From: Spirochaetota bacterium
GTDB lineage: Bacteria > Spirochaetota > UBA12135 > COTS27 > JAFLEE01
Direction: 5' to 3'
NCBI GenBank assembly: GCA_017302015.1
Contig: JAFLEE010000006.1
Coordinates: forward strand, 64,001-112,451
DNA length: 48,451 nucleotides
Under the pieces are notes generated by a model. That model was not told where the DNA came from and did not search any database. It worked only from the letters and a program-made list of their open reading frames with translations. Both the position numbers and the translations under genes were made by a program. The first letter of the stretch is position 1. Each line of letters begins with the position of its first letter. Shown here one piece after another: positions 1-8,846 of the stretch.

Positions 1-1029
1 GCCGCTTTCGGCCATGAGGCGCCGCTGCTCGGGGTCTTCCGTGAGGTAGCGCGGGGCGCTGCGGTTCTTCTCGGCCTGGGGGAAGGCGCAGGGCATGAGG
101 TGGCAGCCGAAGAGCTCCGGGGGGATGCGCCAGCCGTCCCCCGATTCGGCGGCGAGGGTGGCGCGGCGCTCCTCCAACTGTAGCTTGCCCGATCGGGTCC
201 CGGAGAAGACGGCGCGCAATTCGAAGCGCTCCCCCGCGGCCAAGGGCTTCTCCGGGTCGCGCCCGGGCGGGAGGAGGAACCAGCGGAATCGCTTGCCGGT
301 CTGCTGGAATTGGACGCAGCCCTGGAAGCGCAGTTCGAAGCCGCGGCGCTGGCCGCGGTCGAGGCGGCTCACCGCGAGGCCGACGACGGGTCCGCTCACG
401 ATGTCGAGGTACCCCTCGGCCGCCTCGCTACGCAGGGTGAAATCTTCGATGCGGCCGTCGGGCCGCCATATGCGAAGGGAGGCGCCCCGGGCCCACTCCC
501 ACGAGGGGGTGAGTTCCACGCAGGTGCGCAGGGCTTTGGCGAGGTTGGATTTCGCGGTGAAAGACACCCGCAGGTCGATGCCGTTCTGGGCGACGCGGGT
601 GCGGGTTTCCACGGCGAACACGGGGGTCTCTTGGAGGTTCGAGAGCACGAGTTCGCCCGAGGCATTCGTGGAGACGAAGGCGCCCCGGGAACGGGCGCTG
701 GCCCCATCGAAGAGGCGCCGGTTCCAATCCTCTCCCCACACAACGGTCTCCATGGATTCCAGGAGCGCGAGGCGAACCCGCCTTTCGCCCGCCGGGCAGG
801 CTTGGTCGAGGACAAGGGACTGGCCGGGTCCGCTCCAGGTGGCTTCCAGGTCCGCTAGCGAAGCGCCCAGCTGCCCGGAACCCGTTGAGAGGAAGCGGGT
901 GGTGCCCGTGGCAATCCATGGGGCCAGTCCCGCTGGAAAGGGGCTTTCTTCCCCGGTCACCGTGGCTGGAGCTAGGGCGAACCAGACGATGAGGAGGGGA
1001 AGGACGGCGAGGCGTCGGGGGAGGCACAC
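1..1029 (-). CDS. Secreted protein of unknown function, C-terminus cut by window edge
   Basis: The reading frame is open for 343 codons from a GTG at 1029 to the left edge, so the C-terminus lies outside the window. GGAG stands about 8 bases before the GTG. The product starts with a signal peptide (two Arg, then a hydrophobic stretch LAVLPLLIVWFALAPA, then a likely cut near residue 26), so it should be exported. The rest is rich in beta-strand-like stretches (VRLALLES, FAVETRTRV, IDLRVSFTAKSN, LSPSWEW-like Trp/aromatic segments) and reads like a beta-sandwich protein acting on, or packed against, carbohydrate. I recognise no catalytic motif and assign no function. A promoter with a palindrome lies directly upstream (1053-1076), so the gene is probably regulated as its own unit rather than read through from the phosphatase gene upstream. 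Confidence 0.7.
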   Translation of the reverse strand, partial: MCLPRRLAVLPLLIVWFALAPATVTGEESPFPAGLAPWIATGTTRFLSTGSGQLGASLADLEATWSGPGQSLVLDQACPAGERRVRLALLESMETVVWGEDWNRRLFDGASARSRGAFVSTNASGELVLSNLQETPVFAVETRTRVAQNGIDLRVSFTAKSNLAKALRTCVELTPSWEWARGASLRIWRPDGRIEDFTLRSEAAEGYLDIVSGPVVGLAVSRLDRGQRRGFELRFQGCVQFQQTGKRFRWFLLPPGRDPEKPLAAGERFELRAVFSGTRSGKLQLEERRATLAAESGDGWRIPPELFGCHLMPCAFPQAEKNRSAPRYLTEDPEQRRLMAESG

Positions 1030-1052
1030 GGGATTCTCCAAGTGTTCGGTAT

Positions 1053-1076
1053 AGTATACACAGTTTCGCACTGTGT
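1053..1076 (-). promoter_or_regulatory. Promoter -10 box with adjoining palindromic operator
   Basis: On the minus strand TATACT (1058-1053) is a good -10 box, followed 24 bases later by the GTG of the secreted-protein gene. Directly upstream is a perfect inverted repeat, ACACAGT-5-ACTGTGT (1058-1076), in the place where the -10/-35 spacer lies. No good -35 hexamer is visible (GTGCAA at 17-base spacing). A palindrome in this place fits a LacI- or GntR-type repressor, or an activator replacing the -35. The protein that binds it is unknown. Confidence 0.5.
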
Positions 1077-1288
1077 TGCACCCCCTTCCATGCAGAAAAT
1101 GGCGCTTTGATACACGAAAAGGAGGGCCTGGCGGCCTACGTCATCGATCCCTTTTTGTTGTAAGTCTCTCCGATATTCCCGGGAATTTTGGGTTTTCCGC
1201 ATCCCATGGGGTCTTCCACTTCGGGAATCCAAGGAGCGCGGGTGATCGTCGATCGAAGCGGCGCCCCCCGGTCGCCCGATTCGAGTTT

Positions 1289-2731
1289 TTAAGCGCCCAG
1301 GATCAGGTCGACCGCCGCGGCGAGGTTTTTCGCCACGGCGACCCGGGCCAGGCTCGGCTCGTTGCGTACGGCCCCCAGGTCGATGCTTCCGTGGCCGGTG
1401 AGGACGAGGATATTTCGGCAGCCGGCGGCGGCCCCGGCCTGGAGGTCGGTGAGGCGATCGCCCACCATCCAGTTCGCTTTCCGGGAAAGCCCCAATTCTC
1501 GCCGGGCTTTTTCGAGGAGGGCGGGGGAGGGCTTGGCGTCGCCGCGCTCGGCCCATTTCGGGTGCACGGCCCGTTCGCCCGCGCCCAGGGTGAAATAGGA
1601 GGCTTCGGGCAGGGCGGCCTCGCCGCCTTCCGCGGCGAGGCGGTCGTTCATGCGGTCGAATACGGCGGCGAGTTGGTCGCGGGTGACGTAGCCGGCGCCG
1701 ACGCAAGATTGGTTGGAGACGACGACGACGGCGTAGCCCGCCCCGTGCAGGCGGCGGATGGCTTCGGCCGAACCGGGGATGAGTTTCATCTGGTCGGGCC
1801 CGGAATAATAGGCGGGGAGGGTATTGATCACCCCGTCGCGGTCGAGGAAGACCACAGGCTTCGGGGTGCTTCGCCGGCCGCGTAGGTCGTCTCGGAGGGA
1901 CCGCGGCTTCTTCGCGGCGGCGGAGCCGAAGGAATTGAAACGGGTTCGGATCTCCTTCCACTGGAGCGTGAACCGCTCTCCCTTCATCGCGAGGGTATAG
2001 AGCCTCCAGGGATGGGGCGCCACGCAAAGGGTCGGGGCGGTGGCGTAGACCATGTTCCCGTGCTTCTCGGGGCGGCTCCCCGGGTGGAAATGCCCCTGGA
2101 GCACCAGGGCGTGCTTCCCCGATTCGGTATTCGCCGTAAGGAGGGAGGCGGATTCCAGGTAATTATGCGGATAGCCCTCGTTGTGCTCGGGCGTGATGAG
2201 GTAATGGGCGAGGTGGAGTTGGGGCCTGGGGTCGCCATCGGAAAGCGCGCGCTCCCAACGCAGGCGCTCGGCGTCGAGGCGCTGGGCGTGGTGGGCCTCG
2301 TGCTCCCGATCCGGGAAGGCGAGGATCCGAAGGCCGTGGAGATCCCGCTCCCAGGGTCCGTGGGGGAACACTTTATAGAAGGAACTTAAATGGTCGTGAT
2401 TGCCCGGGACGGCGAGGTAGGGGATGCCCGTGGCGTCGAGGAGCCGCTTGATGAGGCGGTAATCGGCGATGGCCTGGATGAGGGTCTTCTTCACGGGGTA
2501 GGGGTAATAATCGTCCCCAGAAAGGAGCCAACCGGGCACGTCCACGAGGTCTCCGGTGACGGCGATGAAGTCGGCCTTGGCCGCGCGGACCTCCGCGAGG
2601 GCCGCTTCGAGGATGGCCGGCATCAGGCGGGAGCGGCGGCGGGGGGTGAAGGAAGACCCGGGGAGCTTGCGCCGCAGGTGGAAATCGGTGAGTTGGGCGA
2701 TGCGGAGGATCCGGCTCTTGGGAGGGGTCAT
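1289..2731 (-). CDS. Calcineurin-like metallophosphoesterase fused to HAD-IIIA phosphatase
   Basis: The 480-residue protein joins two phosphatases. Residues about 9-260 carry metallophosphoesterase metal-binding motifs: D16-x-H18 in QLTDFHL, G60-D61, the GNHD box at 110-113 and GHFH at 213-216. After a basic linker, residues about 291-480 form a HAD-IIIA phosphatase of the GmhB/histidinol-phosphatase type: nucleophile motif DRDGVIN (297-303), SNQ, a Lys in GDAKPSP and the acidic GDRLTDLQAG motif. GmhB enzymes normally have a zinc loop with three Cys and a His before the KP motif; here the Cys are missing, so the classical heptose-bisphosphate substrate is uncertain. There is no signal peptide, so it is cytoplasmic. 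The start at 2731 is chosen because the phosphoesterase core begins eight residues later; it has no clear Shine-Dalgarno, and GTG 2749 or TTG 2752 are alternatives. It is divergent from the outer-membrane-like gene. Substrate unknown. Confidence 0.85.
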   Translation of the reverse strand: MTPPKSRILRIAQLTDFHLRRKLPGSSFTPRRRSRLMPAILEAALAEVRAAKADFIAVTGDLVDVPGWLLSGDDYYPYPVKKTLIQAIADYRLIKRLLDATGIPYLAVPGNHDHLSSFYKVFPHGPWERDLHGLRILAFPDREHEAHHAQRLDAERLRWERALSDGDPRPQLHLAHYLITPEHNEGYPHNYLESASLLTANTESGKHALVLQGHFHPGSRPEKHGNMVYATAPTLCVAPHPWRLYTLAMKGERFTLQWKEIRTRFNSFGSAAAKKPRSLRDDLRGRRSTPKPVVFLDRDGVINTLPAYYSGPDQMKLIPGSAEAIRRLHGAGYAVVVVSNQSCVGAGYVTRDQLAAVFDRMNDRLAAEGGEAALPEASYFTLGAGERAVHPKWAERGDAKPSPALLEKARRELGLSRKANWMVGDRLTDLQAGAAAGCRNILVLTGHGSIDLGAVRNEPSLARVAVAKNLAAAVDLILGA

Positions 2732-2763
2732 GGAGGGGGAGTTTACCACCAATGTCGGCGGGA

Positions 2764-2792
2764 TTGTCAGGCGCCCGCGTCCGGAGTATGCT
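2764..2792 (+). promoter_or_regulatory. Sigma70-type promoter of the small outer-membrane-like gene
   Basis: TTGTCA (2764-2769), 17 bases, TATGCT (2787-2792): five of six and four of six matches to consensus at ideal spacing. The predicted start of transcription near 2799 lies downstream of the ATG at 2788 and upstream of the ATG at 2827, which supports 2827 as the start codon. Confidence 0.5.
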
Positions 2793-2826
2793 TTCGGGCC
2801 CGCTCCTTGGCCACCCGTTCCCACGC

Positions 2827-3414
2827 ATGCATCCTTCGCCCCTTCGCATCCTCGCGGTGCTCCTTTTCGCGGGTAGCCTCGCATCGGCCCACGCCGCTTC
2901 GAGCGGGCCGACCCCGATCCTGAGGCCCCATGTGCTCAGCCTCATGCCCGGCGTGCGCCTCGGGCCGGGGCACCCCGGCGGCTTCCTGCTGACCCAAGCG
3001 TTCAAGAAGTACCGCATCTACCCCTCGGGCCTGGTGATCATGGGCCGCGGGGACCTCATCAACCTGCATTACCTGGACGCGTACCGGTTTCCGGGCATCG
3101 GGGGGCGCGGCGGCCTGGGCTGGGCGTTCCTGAACACCACGACGAACGAGGGCGGCAAGCCCACGGGCGTCTCGGGGCACCTCGTCGCGGCCCTCGGCGG
3201 CGGAACGCTCATCGGCCGCAATGGCCTTTCTGACGCGGCCCTTTCCGGCCTCGAGGGCCTGGGCTATCGGGAAGACGTCTATATGCAAGCCGGGCTGCAA
3301 CTGGACTTCCACTTCTACCTCCGCGGCCATGGCCTCGCCCTCGGCGCCGATGTCGACTACGATTTCTTCGGGCAATTTTTCCTCTGCCGGTTCTCCCTGG
3401 GCTACCTGTTTTGA
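2827..3414 (+). CDS. Small secreted, outer-membrane-like protein
   Basis: 195 residues with a clear signal peptide (LRILAVLLFAGSLASAHA, cut about residue 21). The mature part is Gly-rich with alternating hydrophobic residues (GLVIMGRGDLINLHYLDAYRF, split by GIGGRGGLGWAF) and ends in FSLGYLF: a terminal Phe after alternating aromatics, as in outer-membrane beta-barrel proteins recognised by BamA. At about 170 mature residues it could form a small barrel of about eight strands. I do not recognise a named family. It stands alone between a promoter and the GH38-like gene, 59 bases upstream of that gene, and might be co-transcribed with it. Start at 2827 is set by the signal peptide and the upstream promoter. 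Confidence 0.6.
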   Translation: MHPSPLRILAVLLFAGSLASAHAASSGPTPILRPHVLSLMPGVRLGPGHPGGFLLTQAFKKYRIYPSGLVIMGRGDLINLHYLDAYRFPGIGGRGGLGWAFLNTTTNEGGKPTGVSGHLVAALGGGTLIGRNGLSDAALSGLEGLGYREDVYMQAGLQLDFHFYLRGHGLALGADVDYDFFGQFFLCRFSLGYLF

Positions 3415-3473
3415 CCCCCTGACGCTGCGGCGCCGCACGGGGGATCCCGGCGCCGAAGAGGATAAAATCCCCC

Positions 3474-5786
3474 ATGATCCGCCGCATCCACCTCCTCCAC
3501 CTCTCCCACACCGATCTCGGGTATACCGACTTGCCCTCCACGTGCCTCGACCTCCACGTGGGTTATCTCCGCCAAGCGATGGACGCCGCCGAGGCCACCC
3601 TCGCCCTGCCCGAGGGCGACCGGTTCCGGTGGACCTGCGAGGTCTTCGGCCCGGTGGTGGAACTCATCCGGCGCGACCCGAAGGCCGGGGAACGCCTCGA
3701 GGCGCTCGTGCGCGCCGCTTCCGTGGAAGTGGGCGCCTTGCCCTGGAACCTCTCCACGCTCCTCACGGCGACGGAGTGGGCCCGGGCCCGGGAACTCTTC
3801 GGCGATTTCCGGAGGCGCTTCGCGTGCACTACCGCGGTGCAGAACGACATCAACGGGCTGTCGTGGGGGATGATCCCCGGCCTGCTCGACGACGGGGTAA
3901 AGGGCCTGCTCATGGGCTCAAACGGCTATGCGGGCGGCCATCCGTTGCCCCCGCCGGCGGCCTGGCATTGGGAGGGCCCCGATGGGCGCAGGCTCCTCGT
4001 CTATCTCACCAACGCCTATTGCCATGGCTTCGATTGGTTCCACGAGAAGGCGTGGCGCCGCGGCCCCGTGCCGGCGTTCAGCGACCCCTATTTCCATCCC
4101 CCCGCGGGGGGAGATACGTGGGATGCATCGCCGTCGGGTTTGGAACGCGCCCACGCCCAACTCCAGAAGACCCTCGGTGAAGCGCTCGCGGCGTGGCCCC
4201 ATGGCGTCGTCGCCGCCCAGGTCACCAACCATTACCGCATGGACAACGACCCCCCGAGCCCCCACCTCGCGCGCTTCGTCGCCGCATGGAACGCGGCGGG
4301 GTTGGTACCGGGCATCGAGATGTCCACTCCCTCGCGTTTCTTCGCCGCCCTCGCCGCCGAAGACGGCGGGAAGATCCCCGTGCGCCGCGGCGATTGGGTG
4401 GATTGGTGGGCCGATGGCATCCCCGCGTTCCCCCGGGAAGCCGCCGTGGGCCAGCGGTCCAAACGCCGCCTCGCCGCCCTCGAGCGGGCCGGGGAGGAAG
4501 GCGCTTTGCCGCTGCCCGCGCTCTCCGGCCCATGGGAGCGCGCCCTTCGCTGGAGCGAGCATACCTTCGGCAGTTACGATAGCGTGCCCCGCCCCTGGGG
4601 TTCCTCCGCCCGCGGCAATGAATGCGAACTCATGGCCGAGGTCTATCGCCTGGATGAAGGATCGAAGCTCGCGGTGAAGGAAGCCGTGCTCCGGGCCGCC
4701 GATTATCGCCCGTCGATCCATGCGCGCCACGTGCGCGTCCTCGGCGCGCCCGGGTGGATCTCCCTCCCCGCGACGGCGGTGCCCACGGGCGCGAGCGGGC
4801 TCCTCGATGAGAGCGGGAAGACGTTCCACCCCTTCGAGGATCTTTTGGGGGCCGAGTGGTCCGATCCCGTCCCCGGAGAAACGAAACCGGTGGCCTATCC
4901 GGATGATGTCTGGGGCTTCCATGTGCTGAAACGCCGCGCCTGGGTCCCCGCGCCGGGGCGCTATGCCTACTCGGACCAGCCGGTCGCGTCCCGCGCCGCC
5001 GAGGCCTCGGGGAGCGACGCCCATTGGAAATGGCGCTTCAACCTGGAGCGGGGCGCCCTCGAGTCCTTGGTGGAGCTTCGGACCGGGAGGGAATGGGTGG
5101 ATGGGGGCGGCTTCCTCCCCTTCGCCGGGATCCTCCTCGAACAGGTCGGCGGCGGGGAAGCCTACGCCGCTGTCACCGCGCGGCGGGAGGCCCCTAGGTC
5201 GCGCCACGCGCCCGCGGCCTTGGGGGTGGAACTCGTGCCCGGGGCCTACGGCTTCCACGCGAGATGGCGGCGGGAGCATTCGGCATGGCGCGACGCCAGG
5301 CAGGAACTGCGCATCCTCCCCGATGGCTGCGTGGAAATCACCACCCGGGTGTGGTTGCGGGAGACCTTCGCGCCCACCGGCATGTGGCTGGCGCTCCCGA
5401 TTTCGGTGGAGGGCGCCTCGGCCTCCTATGATGCCCTCGGCCACGAAACCCGCCTGGGAGCGGATCAGATGGAAGGAACCTGCGGGGAACACTTGAACGT
5501 CGGGCGCGGCGTCGTCTACCGCGCGGGAGCCTCGAGCCTGAGGCTCGACGCCACCGATACCCCGGTCTGGAGCATCGGCGAGCCGAGGGCGCGGAGCGGG
5601 AAGCGCTCGGCGCCGGGTGAAATGGCGGCCCTCCATCCCTGCCTCCTCGGCACCTGGTGGTCCACCAATTTTCCCCACGGGCGCTCCCAACTCATCGAGA
5701 CGCGGCACACGCTCAAAGCGGGGATGGATGCGATGGAGGCCGGAGCTTTTCCCGGGGAGGAGGGGATCCATTATCCCTGCGCCTAG
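3474..5786 (+). CDS. GH38-like glycoside hydrolase (alpha-mannosidase superfamily)
   Basis: 770 residues, no signal peptide, so probably cytoplasmic. The N-terminal motif HLSHTDLGYTD gives H12 and D14, matching the first two zinc ligands of GH38 enzymes (family motif H-x-D). AVQNDING carries D125, in the place of the GH38 Asp that is both zinc ligand and nucleophile, and SEHTFGSYDS carries H363, in the place of the last zinc ligand. Residues about 1-300 would be the alpha/beta barrel, about 300-420 the helical segment, and 430-770 a beta-rich C-terminal part. The closest annotated group by motif is the set of GH38-like/DUF5054-type proteins that start HTD-GYTD, whose substrates are mostly untested; mannosidase activity is therefore an inference. 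GAGGA lies about 12 bases before the ATG. It follows the outer-membrane-like gene by 59 bases and ends 114 bases before the DUF2339 gene. Confidence 0.75.
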   Translation: MIRRIHLLHLSHTDLGYTDLPSTCLDLHVGYLRQAMDAAEATLALPEGDRFRWTCEVFGPVVELIRRDPKAGERLEALVRAASVEVGALPWNLSTLLTATEWARARELFGDFRRRFACTTAVQNDINGLSWGMIPGLLDDGVKGLLMGSNGYAGGHPLPPPAAWHWEGPDGRRLLVYLTNAYCHGFDWFHEKAWRRGPVPAFSDPYFHPPAGGDTWDASPSGLERAHAQLQKTLGEALAAWPHGVVAAQVTNHYRMDNDPPSPHLARFVAAWNAAGLVPGIEMSTPSRFFAALAAEDGGKIPVRRGDWVDWWADGIPAFPREAAVGQRSKRRLAALERAGEEGALPLPALSGPWERALRWSEHTFGSYDSVPRPWGSSARGNECELMAEVYRLDEGSKLAVKEAVLRAADYRPSIHARHVRVLGAPGWISLPATAVPTGASGLLDESGKTFHPFEDLLGAEWSDPVPGETKPVAYPDDVWGFHVLKRRAWVPAPGRYAYSDQPVASRAAEASGSDAHWKWRFNLERGALESLVELRTGREWVDGGGFLPFAGILLEQVGGGEAYAAVTARREAPRSRHAPAALGVELVPGAYGFHARWRREHSAWRDARQELRILPDGCVEITTRVWLRETFAPTGMWLALPISVEGASASYDALGHETRLGADQMEGTCGEHLNVGRGVVYRAGASSLRLDATDTPVWSIGEPRARSGKRSAPGEMAALHPCLLGTWWSTNFPHGRSQLIETRHTLKAGMDAMEAGAFPGEEGIHYPCA

Positions 5787-5900
5787 CCGGTCCCGTGGGT
5801 GGAACGGGGCGAAAGGGGAGGGCACCCCACCGGGATGAATCCCCGACTCGCGGATACTATGATGCACGCGTGAACGCGAACGACGCAAGGTAGGGAACCC

Positions 5901-8846
5901 ATGGAAGTCTGTCTGGTGCTGACCATCATCGCCGTGGTGGTGCTCTTCGTGCGTTTGGAAGGCGCGCGGCGCGCCGTGGCCGCCCACCAGATCCGCCTGC
6001 GCCAACTCGAGGAGCAGGTCGGGAATCTGTCGATGCGGGCCGCGAACGGGATGCCCTCCCCCGCAGCGAAGGCCGAGGCCGTCCCCGCCCCGGCGAAACC
6101 GAAGCCCGCCGAGGCGGTCGCACCGGTTAGCCAAACGAAAGCGCCCGATCCGAAACCCCTTCCACCCGACCCCGTCCCGCCCAAGCCCATCGCGCCACCC
6201 CCCGCGGCCGATCGGCCTGTCATCGTGAAGCCCCGCCTCTCCCTGGAGCAATTCCTCGGGGTGAAACTCTTCGCCTGGGTGGGCGCCGTTTTCCTTTTTC
6301 TGGGCGTGGTCTTCTTCGTGAAGTACTCCTTCGAACAGGGCCTCATCTCCCCGGAACTCCGCATCGCCCTGGGCTATGGGTTGGGGCTCGCGCTCACCCT
6401 CGTCGGCGTGCGCCTCGGTCGGGGGCGCTACCAGATTCCGGCCCAGGCGCTCATCGGGGTCGGCCTCCTCATCCTCTACGCGGTGACCATGACGGCCCAC
6501 CGCCATTACCAATTCATCGGCGCCGCCCCCGCCTTCGCGCTGATGGCGCTCATCACGGTCGCTGCGTTCCTCCTCTCCGTGGGGCTCCACGCCCCTTCCG
6601 TCGCGATCCTCGGGATGCTCGGGGGCTTCCTCACCCCGCCGCTCCTCGGTTCGGGCGAGGATCGGCCGGGCGCCCTTTTCGGCTATATCGCCCTGCTCGA
6701 TGCGGGCCTCTTGGCCGTGGCCCTGCGGCGCCGGTGGGGCTATTTGGCCGTCCTCGCCGCCGCGGCCACGATCGTGGTGCAATGGGGCTGGGCCGCGCGC
6801 TTCTTCGAACCCGAGAAACTTCCCATTGCGATGGCCATTTACTTGGGCTTCTCGGCCTTTTTCGGATCCTTGGCGTGGATCGCCTCGCGGGGGAATTTCC
6901 CGCGATCCTGGTACGCCGCTTCCTTCCTTCCGGCCGTGGGGGCGCTTCTCTTCGCCATCGGCGTGGTGCTGGTGCGCCTTCCCTCCCTCGGAGATGGCCT
7001 CTTCGATCCCCCGGCGCGCTGGTTCGCGTTCCTGGCGGGCATCGATCTCCTCGTCATCGCGACCGCATGGAGGGCTCCGGGCCCATGGCGTTGGGCGAGC
7101 CGCATCACCGGGCTCGCGGTCCTTTTCTTATTCACCCTCTGGGTCTTCGCCCGGGTGAGCGATGAGAACCTCTTTTGGGCCCTCGGTTTCAATCTCCTCC
7201 TCGCCCTCCTCCATACCGCGGTGCCGCTTTGGCGGGAGCGCGAAGAGAAGCGGTCGTCCGCCTTGTGGATGCACGTCTTTAGCCTGGCCCCCCTGGCCCT
7301 CCTCCTCGTTCCGCTGCTGACCCTCGATTCCAAGGCCTTTCTCGTGTGGCCATGGGTGCTCCTCCTTCTGCTGGGCGTGTTCGCCCTGGCCGCTTGGATG
7401 CGGGCCTGGCTCGGGGTCCTCATCGCGTTCCTGGTGGCCCTCGTCATGCTCCTGGGCCGCATCTTCAGCGCGAGCCCCGCCGGCGGAGGGGGGGGTGTGC
7501 TCCTGGGCCTGGTCTGCGCCTTCGCGCTCCTCTTCGCGGCCGCGGCCGTCCTTCTGCTCCCCCGCATCCTCGCCCCCCCGGGCAAGCAGGCCTCGGAGCC
7601 GGGAACCTGGGAAGCCGAGATCCTCCCCATCGCGGCGCTCTCGCCTTTCCTGCTGATGGCCATCATCCACCTTCGCCTGGGCTTTCCCTCGCCGTGGGTG
7701 CCCTTCGGCTTTTCAGCGCTTCTTATGGGGCTCTTCCTCGCGGTTTCCTGGTTGCGCCGCAACCCGCTCTTGCCCCTCCTGAGCGCCCTCGGCATGCTCC
7801 TGGTGGAATGGTCGTGGGTCGGGTTGCGCTTGGATGCTTCCAATAGCGCGCCGGCCCTGGCGGGCCTCTTGATCCTGCCCGCGCTGCCGTTCCTCTTCCC
7901 CTTCCTCGCCATGAAGCGGTTGGGGAAGAGCACGTGGCCCTGGCTCGCTTCCGCCCTTGTGTATCCCGCCCACGCCTACCTCATCTTCAAGGCATTTGGC
8001 CTGACCGCGGGCGCGCCTTGGCCGGGCTTGCTGGCGCTCGCCTTGGCGATCCTCCCGGTGGCCGGCCTGGCCTTCCTGGTGAAGACGTTGGAGGATGAAA
8101 AAATGCGCCTGCGGCTCTTCGCGCTCTTCGGGGGCGCGGCGCTCTTCTTCATCACCCTCGTTTTTCCGCTCCAATTTTCCAAGGAATGGATCACTCTCGG
8201 ATGGGCCCTCGAGGGCGCGGCCCTGGCCTGGTGGTTCACCCGGGTACCCCACCCCGGGCTCAAATGGGCCTCGGCGGCCCTTTCAGCGGTGGTGCTCATC
8301 CGCCTCGTTTTCAATCCCTGGGTTTTCGATTATCACCCGAGGAGCGGGGAGGGCATCCTCAATTGGTACCTCTACGCCTACGGCGTCGCGGCTGCCTGCG
8401 GATTCTTCGCAGCCCGATTCCTGCGGGGGCAGCGCCTGGGCGCCGTTCCCCTGGCGCCGACGCTCTCGGGGGGCGCGACGCTCCTGCTCTTCCTCCTGCT
8501 CAATATCGAGATCGCCAACGTGTTCTCCACCGGGCCCCACCTGACCTTCAGGTTCTCGGGGAGCCTGGCCCAGGATATGAGCACGTCCCTCGGGTGGGGG
8601 CTCTTCGCCACGGTCCTGCTCCTCGTCGGTTTCCGCTGGCGGCTTTCCGCCATCCGCTGGGCGGGGCTCGGCCTCCTGGTGCTCACCCTGGTCAAACTCT
8701 TCATCCACGACCTGTGGCGCCTCGGCGGGCTCTACCGCATCGGCTCCCTCATCGGCCTGGCGGTCATGCTCATCTCCCTCTCCTTCCTCTACCAGCGCTT
8801 CTTCCTCGCGGCGGATAAGCGCAAGACCGACGGCAAGGCGCCATGA
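5901..8846 (+). CDS. DUF2339 family multi-spanning membrane protein
   Basis: 981 residues. An N-terminal membrane anchor (VLTIIAVVVLFVRL) is followed by a short coiled segment, a long Pro/Ala/Lys-rich linker (about 50-110) and then more than twenty hydrophobic spans to the end. The stretch SLEQFLGVKLFAWVGAVFLF with the following FFVKYSFEQGLISPELRIALGYG is the hallmark of DUF2339 (COG5373) proteins. Function is unknown for the family; because of its many spans it is thought to be a transporter-like or envelope protein. AAGGTAGGGAA precedes the ATG. The stop overlaps the ATG of the DUF3999 gene by four bases (ATGA), so the two are translationally coupled, as is usual for this pair in other genomes. 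Codon use matches the rest of the window. Confidence 0.9.
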   Translation: MEVCLVLTIIAVVVLFVRLEGARRAVAAHQIRLRQLEEQVGNLSMRAANGMPSPAAKAEAVPAPAKPKPAEAVAPVSQTKAPDPKPLPPDPVPPKPIAPPPAADRPVIVKPRLSLEQFLGVKLFAWVGAVFLFLGVVFFVKYSFEQGLISPELRIALGYGLGLALTLVGVRLGRGRYQIPAQALIGVGLLILYAVTMTAHRHYQFIGAAPAFALMALITVAAFLLSVGLHAPSVAILGMLGGFLTPPLLGSGEDRPGALFGYIALLDAGLLAVALRRRWGYLAVLAAAATIVVQWGWAARFFEPEKLPIAMAIYLGFSAFFGSLAWIASRGNFPRSWYAASFLPAVGALLFAIGVVLVRLPSLGDGLFDPPARWFAFLAGIDLLVIATAWRAPGPWRWASRITGLAVLFLFTLWVFARVSDENLFWALGFNLLLALLHTAVPLWREREEKRSSALWMHVFSLAPLALLLVPLLTLDSKAFLVWPWVLLLLLGVFALAAWMRAWLGVLIAFLVALVMLLGRIFSASPAGGGGGVLLGLVCAFALLFAAAAVLLLPRILAPPGKQASEPGTWEAEILPIAALSPFLLMAIIHLRLGFPSPWVPFGFSALLMGLFLAVSWLRRNPLLPLLSALGMLLVEWSWVGLRLDASNSAPALAGLLILPALPFLFPFLAMKRLGKSTWPWLASALVYPAHAYLIFKAFGLTAGAPWPGLLALALAILPVAGLAFLVKTLEDEKMRLRLFALFGGAALFFITLVFPLQFSKEWITLGWALEGAALAWWFTRVPHPGLKWASAALSAVVLIRLVFNPWVFDYHPRSGEGILNWYLYAYGVAAACGFFAARFLRGQRLGAVPLAPTLSGGATLLLFLLLNIEIANVFSTGPHLTFRFSGSLAQDMSTSLGWGLFATVLLLVGFRWRLSAIRWAGLGLLVLTLVKLFIHDLWRLGGLYRIGSLIGLAVMLISLSFLYQRFFLAADKRKTDGKAP

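Noticed and set aside
1173-1185. Palindrome TTCCCGGGAA in the gap 1030-1288
   Set aside because: Short, built of a CCCGGG core expected by chance at this GC content, and not next to a promoter.
1289-2884. Longest form of the phosphoesterase-HAD protein starting at 2884
   Set aside because: The added 51 residues have no family match and lie over the promoter and signal peptide of the divergent gene.
3918-6782. Minus-strand open frame of 954 codons opposite the GH38-like and DUF2339 genes
   Set aside because: Its product is Gly/Arg/Glu-rich and has no domain signature; it exists because of the strong third-position GC bias of the true genes on the plus strand.
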